A DNA stretch of 64,000 nucleotides, from positions 62,001 through 126,000 of the forward strand of contig CAJTYW010000005.1 of the NCBI GenBank assembly GCA_910583995.1, in the 5' to 3' direction. The position numbers and the translations under genes were made by a program. This document shows positions 1 to 9,080 of this stretch, one piece after another; positions within the stretch are counted from its first letter, which is position 1; each line of letters starts with the position of its first letter. The notes below the pieces were generated by a model, which was not told the DNA's origin, did not search any database, and saw only the letters and a list, made by a program, of their open reading frames with translations. The DNA is from an uncultured Christensenella sp. Lineage in GTDB: Bacteria > Bacillota > Clostridia > Christensenellales > UBA3700.

Positions 1-215
1 AAAATTCGTCCTAAATGGCTATAAATTTGTGTATAATAAATAGAAAAGGCTATATTTTATAAAAAATGTGTAAATATTATAAAAAAAGTGTGGTAAAAAT
101 TTCCATTATATGATAAAATAAAGTTTAGAATGAAATTTATAGTAAAAAAATTGTAGTGTTTTACTAAGTCTAGTATATATTGACTAAAGACTTTCAGTCT
201 TTTATGGAGGCAAAA

Positions 216-2387
216 TTGAACAAAAAAAGTGGAAAAATTATAAAAGCGGTTTTGATAATAGCTTTAATAGTGACATTGATAGTACTTACGGCGTCATTAT
301 TATCCAGTCAGAACAAGCCTGACGAAATCAATTATGTTGGGGAGCTAACATCAAAAATTTTAAGTGGTGAAATTGCAGAGTTATATCACGTAGGAACAAA
401 TAATGTTAGAATTTTGTATACAAATTCTAAAATTGATGCTAAAAACTTCCCAAAAAGATATGATGCAGTGGCGTATAGTACAGGAAGGACGGCATTTTTT
501 GAACTAGGTAAAGAAATAGTCGGACTGCAAAATGTGATTGGAAAAATTAAAGCAGACAATCCAGACATAACACCAGCACAAATTAAAGAAATTTTGTATA
601 AAGATTATCCTGAATATGCTCAAATTATCCCAGGAGACGGCACAACTTTTGATGTTGAAAAGTTTTCAAAAACTCAAGTTAAGTTTAGGGGCGATGATTT
701 AAACAGCGATAATTCAAGTTGGGTATCATTGATTTTCCCAATTGTGGCTACAGTTGTAATGGGTATTTTGTTGTTTATTATGTTCCGCCAAATGGCAGGT
801 TCTAACGGCAAAGCAATGAATTTTGGCAAAAACAAAGCAAAACTTATGTCTAATGTTAAGGTAAGATTTACAGATGTTGCCGGTGCGGAAGAAGAAAAAG
901 AAGAATTGCAAGAAGTTGTTGAATTTCTTAAAAACCCTAAAAAGTTTAGTGAACTTGGTGCAAGAATACCAAAAGGTGTATTATTGGTAGGACCTCCAGG
1001 AACAGGTAAAACTTTGTTTGCAAAAGCAGTTGCAGGCGAAGCAGGAGTGCCTTTCTTTAGTATGTCAGGTTCTGACTTTGTGGAAATGTTTGTTGGTACA
1101 GGTGCTGCAAGAGTGCGTGATTTGTTTGCAGAAGCGGAAAAGAATATGCCTTGTATAGTATTTATCGATGAGATTGATGCTGTAGGTAGACAAAGAGGTG
1201 CAGGTCTTGGTGGCGGTAACGACGAAAGAGAGCAAACATTAAACCAATTGCTTGTTCAAATGGATGGTTTTGAGAAGAATGAAGGTATTATCATTATGGC
1301 TGCAACAAACAGAGCGGACGTACTTGACCCAGCTTTGTTAAGACCAGGCAGATTTGACAGACAAATTTATGTAAATATTCCTGACGTTAAAGGCAGAGAA
1401 GAAATATTTAAAGTTCACAGCCGTAACAAACCATTAGGTCCAGATGTAAGCTTTAAAGTTTTAGCAAGAATGACAAGTGGTTTCAGTGGTGCTGATATTG
1501 AAAATCTTTTAAATGAAGCAGCTATTTTGGCAGCAAGGGCTAACAGAAGAGTGATTATTATGGAAGATATTTTAGAAGGTATCAACAAAGTAATTGCAGG
1601 TCCACAAAAGAAATCAAGAACAATTACCGAAACAGATAAGAGAATTACTGCATATCACGAAGCAGGTCACGCAATCATTGCAAGAGTATTGCCAGGTTGT
1701 GACGAAGTACAAGAAGTTAGTATTGTACCGCGTGGTATGGCAGCAGGTTATACTTTGACAAGACCAGTAAATGACGATAGTCACGTTACTAAAAACAAGC
1801 TAAACGATATGATTAGTATGATGCTTGGTGGTAGAGCTGCAGAGCAAATAGTAATTCACGATATTTCAACAGGTGCATCAAACGATATTGAGCGTGCAAG
1901 CGGCATTGCAAGAAAGATGGTTACCGAATGGGGTATGAGCGATAGACTTGGCAATATGTTCCTTGGTGGTTCGGGAGAAGTATTCCTTGGTAGAGATTAT
2001 TCTCAACACACTGCATATAGTGAAAACATTGCAGGACAAATCGACGAAGAAGTTAAGTTTATAATCGACGATAATTATCAAAGAGCTTTGCAAATTTTGA
2101 AAGATAATCGAAATATTCTTGACAATATGGTAAAAGTATTGTATGAGAAAAACACTATTTATACTGAAGAAGTTGATATGTTGTTTGATAACAAATCTGC
2201 AGAAGAAATCATTAAAGCTATTGACGAAAAAATTGCAAAACGCGAAGAGTATAAAAAGTTAGAGAATCAACAAGACAATCAAAATAATAAATCTGAAGTT
2301 ATTCCTACTATAAAAGAAGAAATAACAGCAACTACTACAGACAAAGAGAATAATGTAGATAATGGCGACGGCGTAGTAGGTCATTGA
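216..2387 (+). CDS. ftsH: ATP-dependent zinc metalloprotease FtsH
   Basis: Membrane-bound AAA+ protease that unfolds and degrades misfolded or regulatory membrane and cytosolic proteins. An N-terminal membrane segment (about residues 8-32), an extracytoplasmic loop and a second membrane segment (about 168-190) precede the AAA domain with Walker A GPPGTGKT near residue 259 and Walker B FIDEID. The zinc motif HEAGH lies near residue 481 and the distal acidic ligand in NDIERAS. I place the start at TTG 216, because GGAGG sits 5 bases upstream at 206-210 and the protein then begins LNKKSGK as in the family; a longer reading from TTG 180 has no ribosome site. Length is 723 residues, normal for FtsH, with a polar Gln/Asn/Glu-rich tail. 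It stands alone here, whereas in Bacillus it follows tilS-hprT. Confidence 0.97.
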   Translation: MNKKSGKIIKAVLIIALIVTLIVLTASLLSSQNKPDEINYVGELTSKILSGEIAELYHVGTNNVRILYTNSKIDAKNFPKRYDAVAYSTGRTAFFELGKEIVGLQNVIGKIKADNPDITPAQIKEILYKDYPEYAQIIPGDGTTFDVEKFSKTQVKFRGDDLNSDNSSWVSLIFPIVATVVMGILLFIMFRQMAGSNGKAMNFGKNKAKLMSNVKVRFTDVAGAEEEKEELQEVVEFLKNPKKFSELGARIPKGVLLVGPPGTGKTLFAKAVAGEAGVPFFSMSGSDFVEMFVGTGAARVRDLFAEAEKNMPCIVFIDEIDAVGRQRGAGLGGGNDEREQTLNQLLVQMDGFEKNEGIIIMAATNRADVLDPALLRPGRFDRQIYVNIPDVKGREEIFKVHSRNKPLGPDVSFKVLARMTSGFSGADIENLLNEAAILAARANRRVIIMEDILEGINKVIAGPQKKSRTITETDKRITAYHEAGHAIIARVLPGCDEVQEVSIVPRGMAAGYTLTRPVNDDSHVTKNKLNDMISMMLGGRAAEQIVIHDISTGASNDIERASGIARKMVTEWGMSDRLGNMFLGGSGEVFLGRDYSQHTAYSENIAGQIDEEVKFIIDDNYQRALQILKDNRNILDNMVKVLYEKNTIYTEEVDMLFDNKSAEEIIKAIDEKIAKREEYKKLENQQDNQNNKSEVIPTIKEEITATTTDKENNVDNGDGVVGH

Positions 2388-2425
2388 TTTAAAAAAATAG
2401 ACTAGTCTAACAAAATAATTTAAAC

Positions 2426-2454
2426 AAAAAGCAACACAAAAGTGTTGCTTTTTT
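2426..2454 (+). terminator. Intrinsic terminator after ftsH
   Basis: Stem GCAACAC (2431-2437) with GTGTTGC (2442-2448), loop of four A, followed by a run of T. It lies 40 bases after the ftsH stop. Confidence 0.85.
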
Positions 2455-2635
2455 GCATTTAACCACGATTTTTGAAAGATTATTTTTTGAGTATTTACAA
2501 ATAGGAAAATTATTTTAATTCATTTAATTTAAAAACAATTGCAAGTTTATCAAATTAAAAAGTTATAAGTTTTAGGTATAAGCAAAAGTTAAGAAATATA
2601 AAAAAATATCTTAGGGGAAAATTTGCAAAAAATAC

Positions 2636-2665
2636 TTGCAATAAATAGCTTTTTTATAGTAAAAT
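2636..2665 (+). promoter_or_regulatory. Sigma-A type promoter for purC
   Basis: TTGCAA (2636-2641), 18-bp spacer, TAAAAT (2660-2665). The expected transcription start is about 30 bases before the purC start codon. The TTGCAA -35 form recurs at pgk, tilS and proS in this window. Confidence 0.6.
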
Positions 2666-2698
2666 ACTATTAGATAATCAATGGAGGTATATATTCCT

Positions 2699-3376
2699 AT
2701 GAAAATGGTATATAAAGGCAAAACAAAAGATGTTTATTCATTAGATAATGGTAATTACCTATTGAAATTCAAAGACGATGCAACAGGTGAGAATGGTGTG
2801 TTCGACCCAGGTGCTAATACTGTTGGTGTTACTATTGAAGGTTTAGGTATGGATGCACTTAAACTTACAACTTATTTTTACACTATGCTAAATGATATGG
2901 GTGTTGTAAATCACTTTGTTAAATCAAATTTAGACGAAGGCACTATGGAAGTTAAACCTGCTAAAAAGTTTGGTAAAGGCTTGGAAGTTATTTGCCGTCT
3001 AAAAGCTGTTGGTTCTTTCTTCAGAAGATATGGTGATTATTGTGAAAATGGTCAACCACTTGACTATTTTGTTGAAGTTACTTTGAAAGATGATGATAGA
3101 TGTGACCCACCTATTACTAAAGATGCTTTGGATATGCTTGGTATTTTGACTAAAGAGCAATATGAAATGTTAAAAGCAGATACAATCAAAATTACAAAAA
3201 TCGTTCAAGATGTTTTGGCAAAGAAAGGTGCTACTTTATACGATATTAAATTTGAGTTTGGTATTGTTGATGATAAAGTTATTTTGATTGACGAAATCAG
3301 CGGTGGCAATATGAGAGCTATGAAGGACGGCAAATTCCTAGAGCCACTTGAGTACGCTCCACTTATTTTAGGTTAA
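2699..3376 (+). CDS. purC: SAICAR synthetase (phosphoribosylaminoimidazole-succinocarboxamide synthase)
   Basis: Joins aspartate to CAIR in de novo purine synthesis, using ATP. The N-terminus MKMVYKGKTKDVY matches the family's nucleotide-binding start, and KFEFG plus DEISGGNMR near the C-terminus match the usual substrate-binding end. I prefer ATG 2699 (225 residues), because GGAGG (2683-2687) precedes it by 11 bases and homologues begin at this point. An upstream in-frame ATG at 2681 overlaps the Shine-Dalgarno itself. No other purine genes are nearby, so it forms a single-gene transcript with its own promoter and terminator. Confidence 0.95.
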   Translation: MKMVYKGKTKDVYSLDNGNYLLKFKDDATGENGVFDPGANTVGVTIEGLGMDALKLTTYFYTMLNDMGVVNHFVKSNLDEGTMEVKPAKKFGKGLEVICRLKAVGSFFRRYGDYCENGQPLDYFVEVTLKDDDRCDPPITKDALDMLGILTKEQYEMLKADTIKITKIVQDVLAKKGATLYDIKFEFGIVDDKVILIDEISGGNMRAMKDGKFLEPLEYAPLILG

Positions 3377-3382
3377 TTATTA

Positions 3383-3417
3383 AAAAGATTTGCAGGTTTT
3401 TCTGCAAATCTTTTTTT
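3383..3417 (+). terminator. Intrinsic terminator after purC
   Basis: Perfect 10-bp stem AGATTTGCAG (3386-3395) with CTGCAAATCT (3402-3411), then T7. Confidence 0.9.
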
Positions 3418-3526
3418 ATCTAAAAATTATGATGTTACTTGCAGATTAAAGTAAATTGTTAATTTGTTTTCATTTTTATCTAACAAATCGCAAATTGAAT
3501 TTAATAAAAACATTGCATTTCAAAAA

Positions 3527-3556
3527 TAAAAACTCGCTAAATGCGAGCTTTTATTT
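3527..3556 (-). terminator. Likely terminator of the zinc peptidase gene
   Basis: Short stem CTCGC/GCGAG (3533-3537, 3543-3547) downstream of the minus-strand gene. On that strand it is followed by TTTTTATTTTT. Confidence 0.55.
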
Positions 3557-3571
3557 TTATTTAAATATTTA

Positions 3572-4330
3572 TTAATCTCTTCTTTTTGATGCAAGTATAA
3601 TAAATAATATTCTTGCAAGTTGAACAAGTGTCAAAACAAAAGATGCTACATAGGTCATAGCTGCAGACCTTAAAACTTTTGAAACGCCTTTTATTTCGTC
3701 AGAATCCAAAATGCTCAAATCTTCAAGAATGTCTTTGGCTCTACTACTAGCATTAAATTCACAAGGTAAGGTTACTAAAGCAAACAACATATTTAAAGCG
3801 TATACACCTAAAAGCACATAGTAAATAATCATAGGTAGATTGCTTGTTACTGGTAAAAATACAGTTAAAAATATATTTATAATCAAAATTGGAACTAAAA
3901 GTTTAGAACTTAAATTCAAAACAGGAACAAGTGCGCCACGGATTTTTATAGGGGCATAATTTCTAGCGTGTTGGATAGCGTGTCCTACTTCGTGAGCTGC
4001 AACACCAATAGCCGCAATGGAAGAAGAGTTGTATACAGAGTCTGAAAGTACTACAGTGTTTGAGCGTGGGTCATAGTGGTCTGACAACGAACCTGCACAT
4101 CTTCCGATTTTAACATCTGTAAGTCCTTCGCTATCTAATATTTGTCTTGCTATTATATGGGCAGGTAACCCTTTTGTACTATTTACTTTGTCAAATTTTT
4201 TAAAAGTCATTCTGACTTTAATAGAAGTATAAATTGACCAAATAAATACAGGAATAAAACAAAGAGCAACAAGATATAAAATGTTGAGCATCATATCGTA
4301 CTCTTGGCTTGCACATAATAAAATATTCAT
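3572..4330 (-). CDS. YugP-family neutral zinc metallopeptidase, membrane-bound
   Basis: Integral membrane metallopeptidase of the YugP family (Zn_peptidase_2); the substrate is unknown. A membrane segment at about residues 14-33 is followed by the zinc site HEVGHAIQH (about residues 112-120) and three further hydrophobic segments, with one around residues 145-165. The soluble stretch LSDHYDPRSNTVVLSD before the zinc site is typical of the family. The start at 4330 has AAGAAGGT 6-7 bases upstream on the minus strand; an in-frame ATG for MMLNILYLV would be an alternative. It is transcribed alone, convergent with purC. At 252 residues it has the usual length. Confidence 0.9.
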   Translation of the reverse strand: MNILLCASQEYDMMLNILYLVALCFIPVFIWSIYTSIKVRMTFKKFDKVNSTKGLPAHIIARQILDSEGLTDVKIGRCAGSLSDHYDPRSNTVVLSDSVYNSSSIAAIGVAAHEVGHAIQHARNYAPIKIRGALVPVLNLSSKLLVPILIINIFLTVFLPVTSNLPMIIYYVLLGVYALNMLFALVTLPCEFNASSRAKDILEDLSILDSDEIKGVSKVLRSAAMTYVASFVLTLVQLARILFIILASKRRD

Positions 4331-4444
4331 CTTTTTACCTTCTTAATAGTATTAGGCTGTAAATCTTTTTTAGCCTTATAACCATTATGAACAATATTTT
4401 ACAAAAAGTCTATACAAAAAGTGTAAATAAAAAGTAAAATGTTG

Positions 4445-5353
4445 TTAAAAGAACACTTTTTCTATCTTGCCACAGGACACAGAAAAATGACATTTTGTGG
4501 TTTTATCTTGAGAAATTACATAAACGCAATTGTCTTTTAGCGGGCAATTAGGCAAAATTATATCGTCTGCATTTTCAAGGAGTTTTGCTAAATCTTCTAT
4601 ACTTTGGCTGCATTTAGGAGAAAGCAGATTGTCGCAATAATCATAGTCTTCGGCATTCAAGGCTTGCAAAAAATCATATCCCAACAGTTTTTCGTGCGGG
4701 GTATGATAGTTTGAATATTCAAATTTTTCGCTATCTGCAATATACTCCTTTTCGTCAAAAGTCAAATGACAATGATATATTCTGCCTTGATTGTCATTTA
4801 AATTGATTTTTATGGAAATACCAGTGTTATCAAATTCATAGCTTTCACATTCTTTATCAATCAAAACAGAGTAATCGTCATAGTCATAAAAAACAACGCA
4901 TAAATAGTGCGAACATAAAATGTAAAATAACACGCCATTATCAAGTACCGCTTCCTGCATTTTGTCAGGGTATTCAGGAAGAATTACTGATATAAAATTG
5001 CTTTTATTTTCAATTAAAAGCTTAGGCACGCTGTCTGTGTAAACGGTAATAGTATGTTCGCCAAACTCTCTTTGCATATCTACTTGCGGGTTGCTGGGCG
5101 GAAGATATGGTGCAAATTTAGGAATTAAGTAATATTGATTAATATCAAGCTTAATGTTTGGGATATTGCACACCAAATTTCCGTTTTCATACTTTGCTGA
5201 AGAACTTATAGGCAAAAACAATGTTTTGTCATAAATAGGAAGAAGAGTCAGTATATACATTTTGTCAGGCTCAAGTTCTATCACTCCGCTTGAGTTTTGA
5301 TCGCCGTCTACTAAAATTACAAATTGATTGTTATCATAAAATATTTTATACAT
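4445..5353 (-). CDS. Hypothetical protein, unrecognised
   Basis: I do not recognise this 302-residue protein. It has no signal peptide or clear membrane helix and is rich in Tyr, Asp and Asn, with many short beta-like hydrophobic stretches in the first 220 residues. This suggests a mostly beta-sheet cytosolic protein, with a more helical, acidic segment (about 225-265) and a Cys-containing end. No convincing Shine-Dalgarno precedes ATG 5353, so expression level or start is uncertain. It sits 114 bases upstream of the YugP-type gene in the same orientation. The 199-base gap on its other side is shared with the divergent spoVT gene. Confidence 0.7.
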   Translation of the reverse strand: MYKIFYDNNQFVILVDGDQNSSGVIELEPDKMYILTLLPIYDKTLFLPISSSAKYENGNLVCNIPNIKLDINQYYLIPKFAPYLPPSNPQVDMQREFGEHTITVYTDSVPKLLIENKSNFISVILPEYPDKMQEAVLDNGVLFYILCSHYLCVVFYDYDDYSVLIDKECESYEFDNTGISIKINLNDNQGRIYHCHLTFDEKEYIADSEKFEYSNYHTPHEKLLGYDFLQALNAEDYDYCDNLLSPKCSQSIEDLAKLLENADDIILPNCPLKDNCVYVISQDKTTKCHFSVSCGKIEKVFF

Positions 5354-5552
5354 ATTAAAGGGTATTCAATAATTTTTGCAAGTATGCAGGTTTTGCCTGA
5401 AATTTAATTTTTAACATAATTTTTTATAAGATTTTTTTGCAAAGAGAAGTAATTAATGTAAACCAAAAAGATAATTTGCAATTGTTAAAAACTGACAATT
5501 TGTAAGAATATTTTAAAAATCATTGCAAAGACTATATTTAAGGAGGTAATTT

Positions 5553-6062
5553 ATGGCTGGAATAGTTAGAAGAATAGATGAACTTGGTAGAATAGTTATC
5601 CCTAAGGAACTTAGAAGAACAATGCGTATTCGTGATGGGGAAGAACTTGAAATGAATCAAGTTTCTGATAATGAAATAATAATCAAAAAATTTAGTCAAA
5701 TGCAAGCTTTGCAAGCATTGGCAGAAGGATATTCAAAGGTGCTTTTTGATTTGTGCGGTGTGCAAATTATGATTGTCGATAAAAGCAAAGTATTAACCCA
5801 CGAAGGTGGCAAGGAAAATAAGGAAGGTGAACTTATTTCAAATACTTTGTTTACAGTTTTGCAGGACAGAAAGCAAACAATTGCAAACAGCAACATTCGT
5901 ATAACAAAAAATGATAGTGCTATACAAGACGATGTGTTTGTTTATCCGATACTTGCAGGCGGCGATTTGTATGGCGGTATTATTGCAGTAGGTTCAATAA
6001 CAAATGACATTAAGTCAAACATAAAAGTTGCAGGCTCTTGTCTTGCAAGTCAACTTGAATAG
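5553..6062 (+). CDS. spoVT: Stage V sporulation protein T, AbrB-family regulator
   Basis: Transcription factor that tunes forespore (sigma-G) gene expression in spore formers. The N-terminal swapped-hairpin AbrB domain (residues 1-50) carries GIVRRIDELGRIVIPKELRR, nearly identical to Bacillus SpoVT. Residues about 55-169 form the GAF-like regulatory domain. ATG 5553 follows AGGAGG (5541-5546) at ideal spacing. The 169-residue length is slightly shorter than Bacillus SpoVT. It heads a run spoVT-yabM-mazG-dusB, the same order as the start of the Bacillus spoVT-yabM-yabN group. Its stop codon directly abuts the next start. Confidence 0.93.
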   Translation: MAGIVRRIDELGRIVIPKELRRTMRIRDGEELEMNQVSDNEIIIKKFSQMQALQALAEGYSKVLFDLCGVQIMIVDKSKVLTHEGGKENKEGELISNTLFTVLQDRKQTIANSNIRITKNDSAIQDDVFVYPILAGGDLYGGIIAVGSITNDIKSNIKVAGSCLASQLE

Positions 6063-7667
6063 TTGGAAACTGTAGTAAATAAAGTAAAAACGCGTCGAAA
6101 ATCGGGGTTAAATAGCTATACTGCAGGGGCATTGTTGCTAGCAGTTGCGGGAATGATAGCTAAAATATTAGGTGCTGTTTATCGTATACCGCTAACAAAC
6201 TTGCTTGGGGCAGAAGGTATTGGTATTTATCAATTGGTATTCCCGATATATGCGTTAATGTTGACATTGTCTTCGGGTGGTATACCTACTGCCATAAGTA
6301 GGCTTGTCAGCGAAAAGAAGACATTAGGCGAAGATACAAGCGTACAAAAAGTAATGAAAGCATCTTTTGTGTTGCTGTTCGGATTGGGTTCTTGTGCTAT
6401 GCTAATAATGTTTTTAATCTCCGCACCGCTTGCAGAGCTTCAAGGTAATTCCTTGATTCGCTTTGGTTATTATGTGGTTGCACCTGCGATATTGATAGTT
6501 GCAATTTCTGCATATTTCAAAGGTTGGTTTCAAGGCAATATGAATATGGTGCCTACAGCGGTCGCACAAATAGCCGAGCAAGCTTTTAAAATGATATTCG
6601 GTTTGCTTTTTGCCTATTTGTTATTGCCCAAAGGTATTATTAATGCGGTTGTAGGTGCTTTAATCGGTCTTACTCTTGCAGAGTTTTTGTCAATGCTTAT
6701 TATGGCATTACTTTTTGCGGCAAGCAAAGGAAAAGCTCTACCAAAAGTAAGCTTAGATGCTGATAGCACAAAAAGCATAGTGAGAGCAAGTATTCCTATT
6801 ATGGCAAGTGGACTTGTTTTTCCTATTGTGCAGTTTGTGGATAGTTTATTGATTGTAAATTTACTTGTTGGGCGTGGTATGGCAAGAGATATTGCGATTA
6901 GCGAATATGGTATTTTATCCGCTCCTGTAAATTCTTTAATCAATATGCCGATTGTGATAACGCTTGCTTTTGCAGTAGCAATTGTACCAATAATTAGCTC
7001 AAAGCGTGCGGTAAGAGATGCGGTAAGCATTAAGGACAAATCGTCCCTTGCGGTAAAAATGGCTTTTTTGATAGGTGCACCTTGTTTTGTAGCAATTTTT
7101 GTGCTTGCAAGACCGCTTATGCAAATTTTGTATCCGTCACTAGCGGTGCAAAGTATTGATTTAGCGGTATCTTTATTAATGGTGTCATCTGTTTCTGTAA
7201 TATTGCTTACGCTATCGCAAGTGTTTACGTCACTAATGCAAGCTTTGGGCAAGGCTGTTAAGCCGGTAATGATATTGCTTGCAACGGCGATAACTAAAAT
7301 AACGCTTGATATAATCTTAATTATGCACTTAGGAATAATAGGCGCGGCACTATCTAGCGTGATAGCATATACCCTTTGTGTAGTGATTGGTTGGGTTACA
7401 ATGTCAAAACTTTTAGGCAGAAATGAAAAAATGGTCAAAAGTATTAGCAAAATTATGATAATTAGTGTTATAATAGGGTTAATAATATTCGGATTGACTT
7501 TTTTACTGAATAAATGGTGGTTAGTTTTGGCAAGCGTGCTTATTACTCCGCCTGTGTACTTTGTACTGGTATTGCTTTTCAAGGTTTTTGCAAAAGAAGA
7601 ATTATATTCTTTCCCTTTTGGTAAGCAAATAGTTAATTTCAGTGAAAAAATACTCCATCAAAAGTGA
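6063..7667 (+). CDS. yabM: YabM/SpoVB-like lipid flippase (MOP/MVF family)
   Basis: Multi-spanning flippase-type transporter of the MurJ/SpoVB/Wzx superfamily, probably moving lipid-linked cell wall or polysaccharide precursors. It is 534 residues long with about 12-14 hydrophobic helices. The first cytoplasmic loop motif VYRIPLTNLLGAEGIGIYQL is diagnostic of SpoVB/YabM proteins. The start is TTG 6063, immediately after the spoVT stop with no spacer and only a weak ribosome site. Translation is therefore probably coupled to spoVT; no ATG exists before the first membrane helix. Position between spoVT and mazG matches Bacillus yabM. Function in sporulation versus vegetative wall synthesis cannot be decided from sequence. 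Confidence 0.9.
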   Translation: METVVNKVKTRRKSGLNSYTAGALLLAVAGMIAKILGAVYRIPLTNLLGAEGIGIYQLVFPIYALMLTLSSGGIPTAISRLVSEKKTLGEDTSVQKVMKASFVLLFGLGSCAMLIMFLISAPLAELQGNSLIRFGYYVVAPAILIVAISAYFKGWFQGNMNMVPTAVAQIAEQAFKMIFGLLFAYLLLPKGIINAVVGALIGLTLAEFLSMLIMALLFAASKGKALPKVSLDADSTKSIVRASIPIMASGLVFPIVQFVDSLLIVNLLVGRGMARDIAISEYGILSAPVNSLINMPIVITLAFAVAIVPIISSKRAVRDAVSIKDKSSLAVKMAFLIGAPCFVAIFVLARPLMQILYPSLAVQSIDLAVSLLMVSSVSVILLTLSQVFTSLMQALGKAVKPVMILLATAITKITLDIILIMHLGIIGAALSSVIAYTLCVVIGWVTMSKLLGRNEKMVKSISKIMIISVIIGLIIFGLTFLLNKWWLVLASVLITPPVYFVLVLLFKVFAKEELYSFPFGKQIVNFSEKILHQK

Positions 7668-7673
7668 GGTATT

Positions 7674-9080
7674 ATGATTAAAGTAGTTGGCTTAGGCTTA
7701 AAAGACGGGGATTTATCTTTAAAAGGTGCAGTTGCTATTGACAATGCAGAAATTGTTATTGTCAAAACAGCTCTCACCGATACATATAAGTTTTTTGTGG
7801 AAGAGAATATCTCCCACGAAACATTGGATAGTTTTTATGAAGATTCGCAAGATTTTGACGATTTAGATAATAAAATCGCCGAATATCTTTTTGCGTTAAA
7901 GGATAAAAATGTCGTATACTGCGTAAACGGCAATGGTTCAGACGATAGGTCTGTTATAAGGCTAAAAGAATTATGCGATATTCAAATTATTGCAGGTGTT
8001 TCAAGAGAATTAGCTGTTTTGGAAAAACACCCGCATACAAGTGTTGTCAAAGTTTCCGCCTATGACATTGCAGGAGACAAAGCGTTTAGCTATGACAAAA
8101 CTTTGCCACTTGTTGTTTGTGATATTGATAATAGCTATATTGCAAGTGAAATTAAAGAAATTTTGGCAAGAGTGGTTGGTGAAGAGTGCGAAATCACCTT
8201 TTTTAATGGGGATAGCGAAAATGTGATTTTTGCCTATGAGCTTGATAGGCAAGAAGAGTTTAATTATGAATGTGGTGTTTATGTTTCCCCATTTGAAATT
8301 ACAGATAAGCAAGAGTATAATTTTAGCGATTTACTTAGAATAATGTACAGATTGCGTGGCAAGAATGGTTGCGAGTGGGATAAGGCTCAAACACACGAGA
8401 GCATAAGAAAAAATTTGATTGAAGAAGCTTATGAGCTTGTTGAAGCTATAGATAATGAAGACATTGACAATATAATCGAAGAAGCGGGCGATGTTATTTT
8501 GCAAGGTGTATTCCATACAGTAATCGGCGAAGACGAAGGGGAATTTAGTGCGAACGAAGTACTAACGCATTTGTGTGAAAAACTGGTTACAAGACATACT
8601 CATATTTTTGGTGATGTGGTTGCAAACAATGTTGAAGAAGCATTAAAAGCGTGGGAAGCAGCTAAGTCTAAAGAGAAAAATCAAAGTAATATTTCAAGCA
8701 AATTAAGCGGCGTTGCAAAAGCACTGCCAAGCTTGCAAAAAGCAAAGAAATATCAAAAATACCTTGCAAAAATCGGTATGGATTTTAAAAATATCGACCA
8801 AATCAAAACAAAAATACTTGAAGAACTGGAAGAAGTTTTGACTGCAAATAGTGAGAATTTAGAAATGGAGTGCGGTGATTTATTGTTTGCTGTTGCTAAC
8901 TTGTTGAGATTTGTTGGCGTTGATGGTGAAGTCGCTTTAAATAGTGCTTGTGCTAAGTTTGAGAAAAGAGTTAATTTTATGGAAGAAAAGTGCAATAGCC
9001 AAGGCTTGAGTTTGAGTGATTTAACAGCAGAAAAGCAAGAAGAGTTGTGGCAAGAGGCAAAAGAAAATGAAAATTGCTGA
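7674..9080 (+). CDS. mazG: YabN: tetrapyrrole-methylase-like domain plus MazG NTP pyrophosphohydrolase
   Basis: Hydrolyses non-canonical or excess NTPs to NMP and pyrophosphate. The N-terminal part (about residues 1-210) is a divergent tetrapyrrole-methylase-like domain of unknown role. Residues about 215-320 form the first MazG domain, with GCEWDKAQTHESIRKNLIEE and EEAGDVILQ giving the metal-binding EExxE/ExxD pattern. Residues about 350-450 hold a second, more divergent MazG repeat with EELEEVL and ECGDLLF. ATG 7674 follows a GTGAGGT ribosome site that overlaps the yabM stop. Order spoVT-yabM-yabN is as in Bacillus. The N-terminal domain looks worn (few methylase motifs), which may mean lost activity. 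Confidence 0.92.
   Translation: MIKVVGLGLKDGDLSLKGAVAIDNAEIVIVKTALTDTYKFFVEENISHETLDSFYEDSQDFDDLDNKIAEYLFALKDKNVVYCVNGNGSDDRSVIRLKELCDIQIIAGVSRELAVLEKHPHTSVVKVSAYDIAGDKAFSYDKTLPLVVCDIDNSYIASEIKEILARVVGEECEITFFNGDSENVIFAYELDRQEEFNYECGVYVSPFEITDKQEYNFSDLLRIMYRLRGKNGCEWDKAQTHESIRKNLIEEAYELVEAIDNEDIDNIIEEAGDVILQGVFHTVIGEDEGEFSANEVLTHLCEKLVTRHTHIFGDVVANNVEEALKAWEAAKSKEKNQSNISSKLSGVAKALPSLQKAKKYQKYLAKIGMDFKNIDQIKTKILEELEEVLTANSENLEMECGDLLFAVANLLRFVGVDGEVALNSACAKFEKRVNFMEEKCNSQGLSLSDLTAEKQEELWQEAKENENC

Noticed and set aside
6614..7582. 322-codon minus-strand open frame inside yabM
   Set aside because: It is a mirror of a membrane-protein gene on the other strand, has no ribosome site and no family resemblance; the plus-strand gene is clear.
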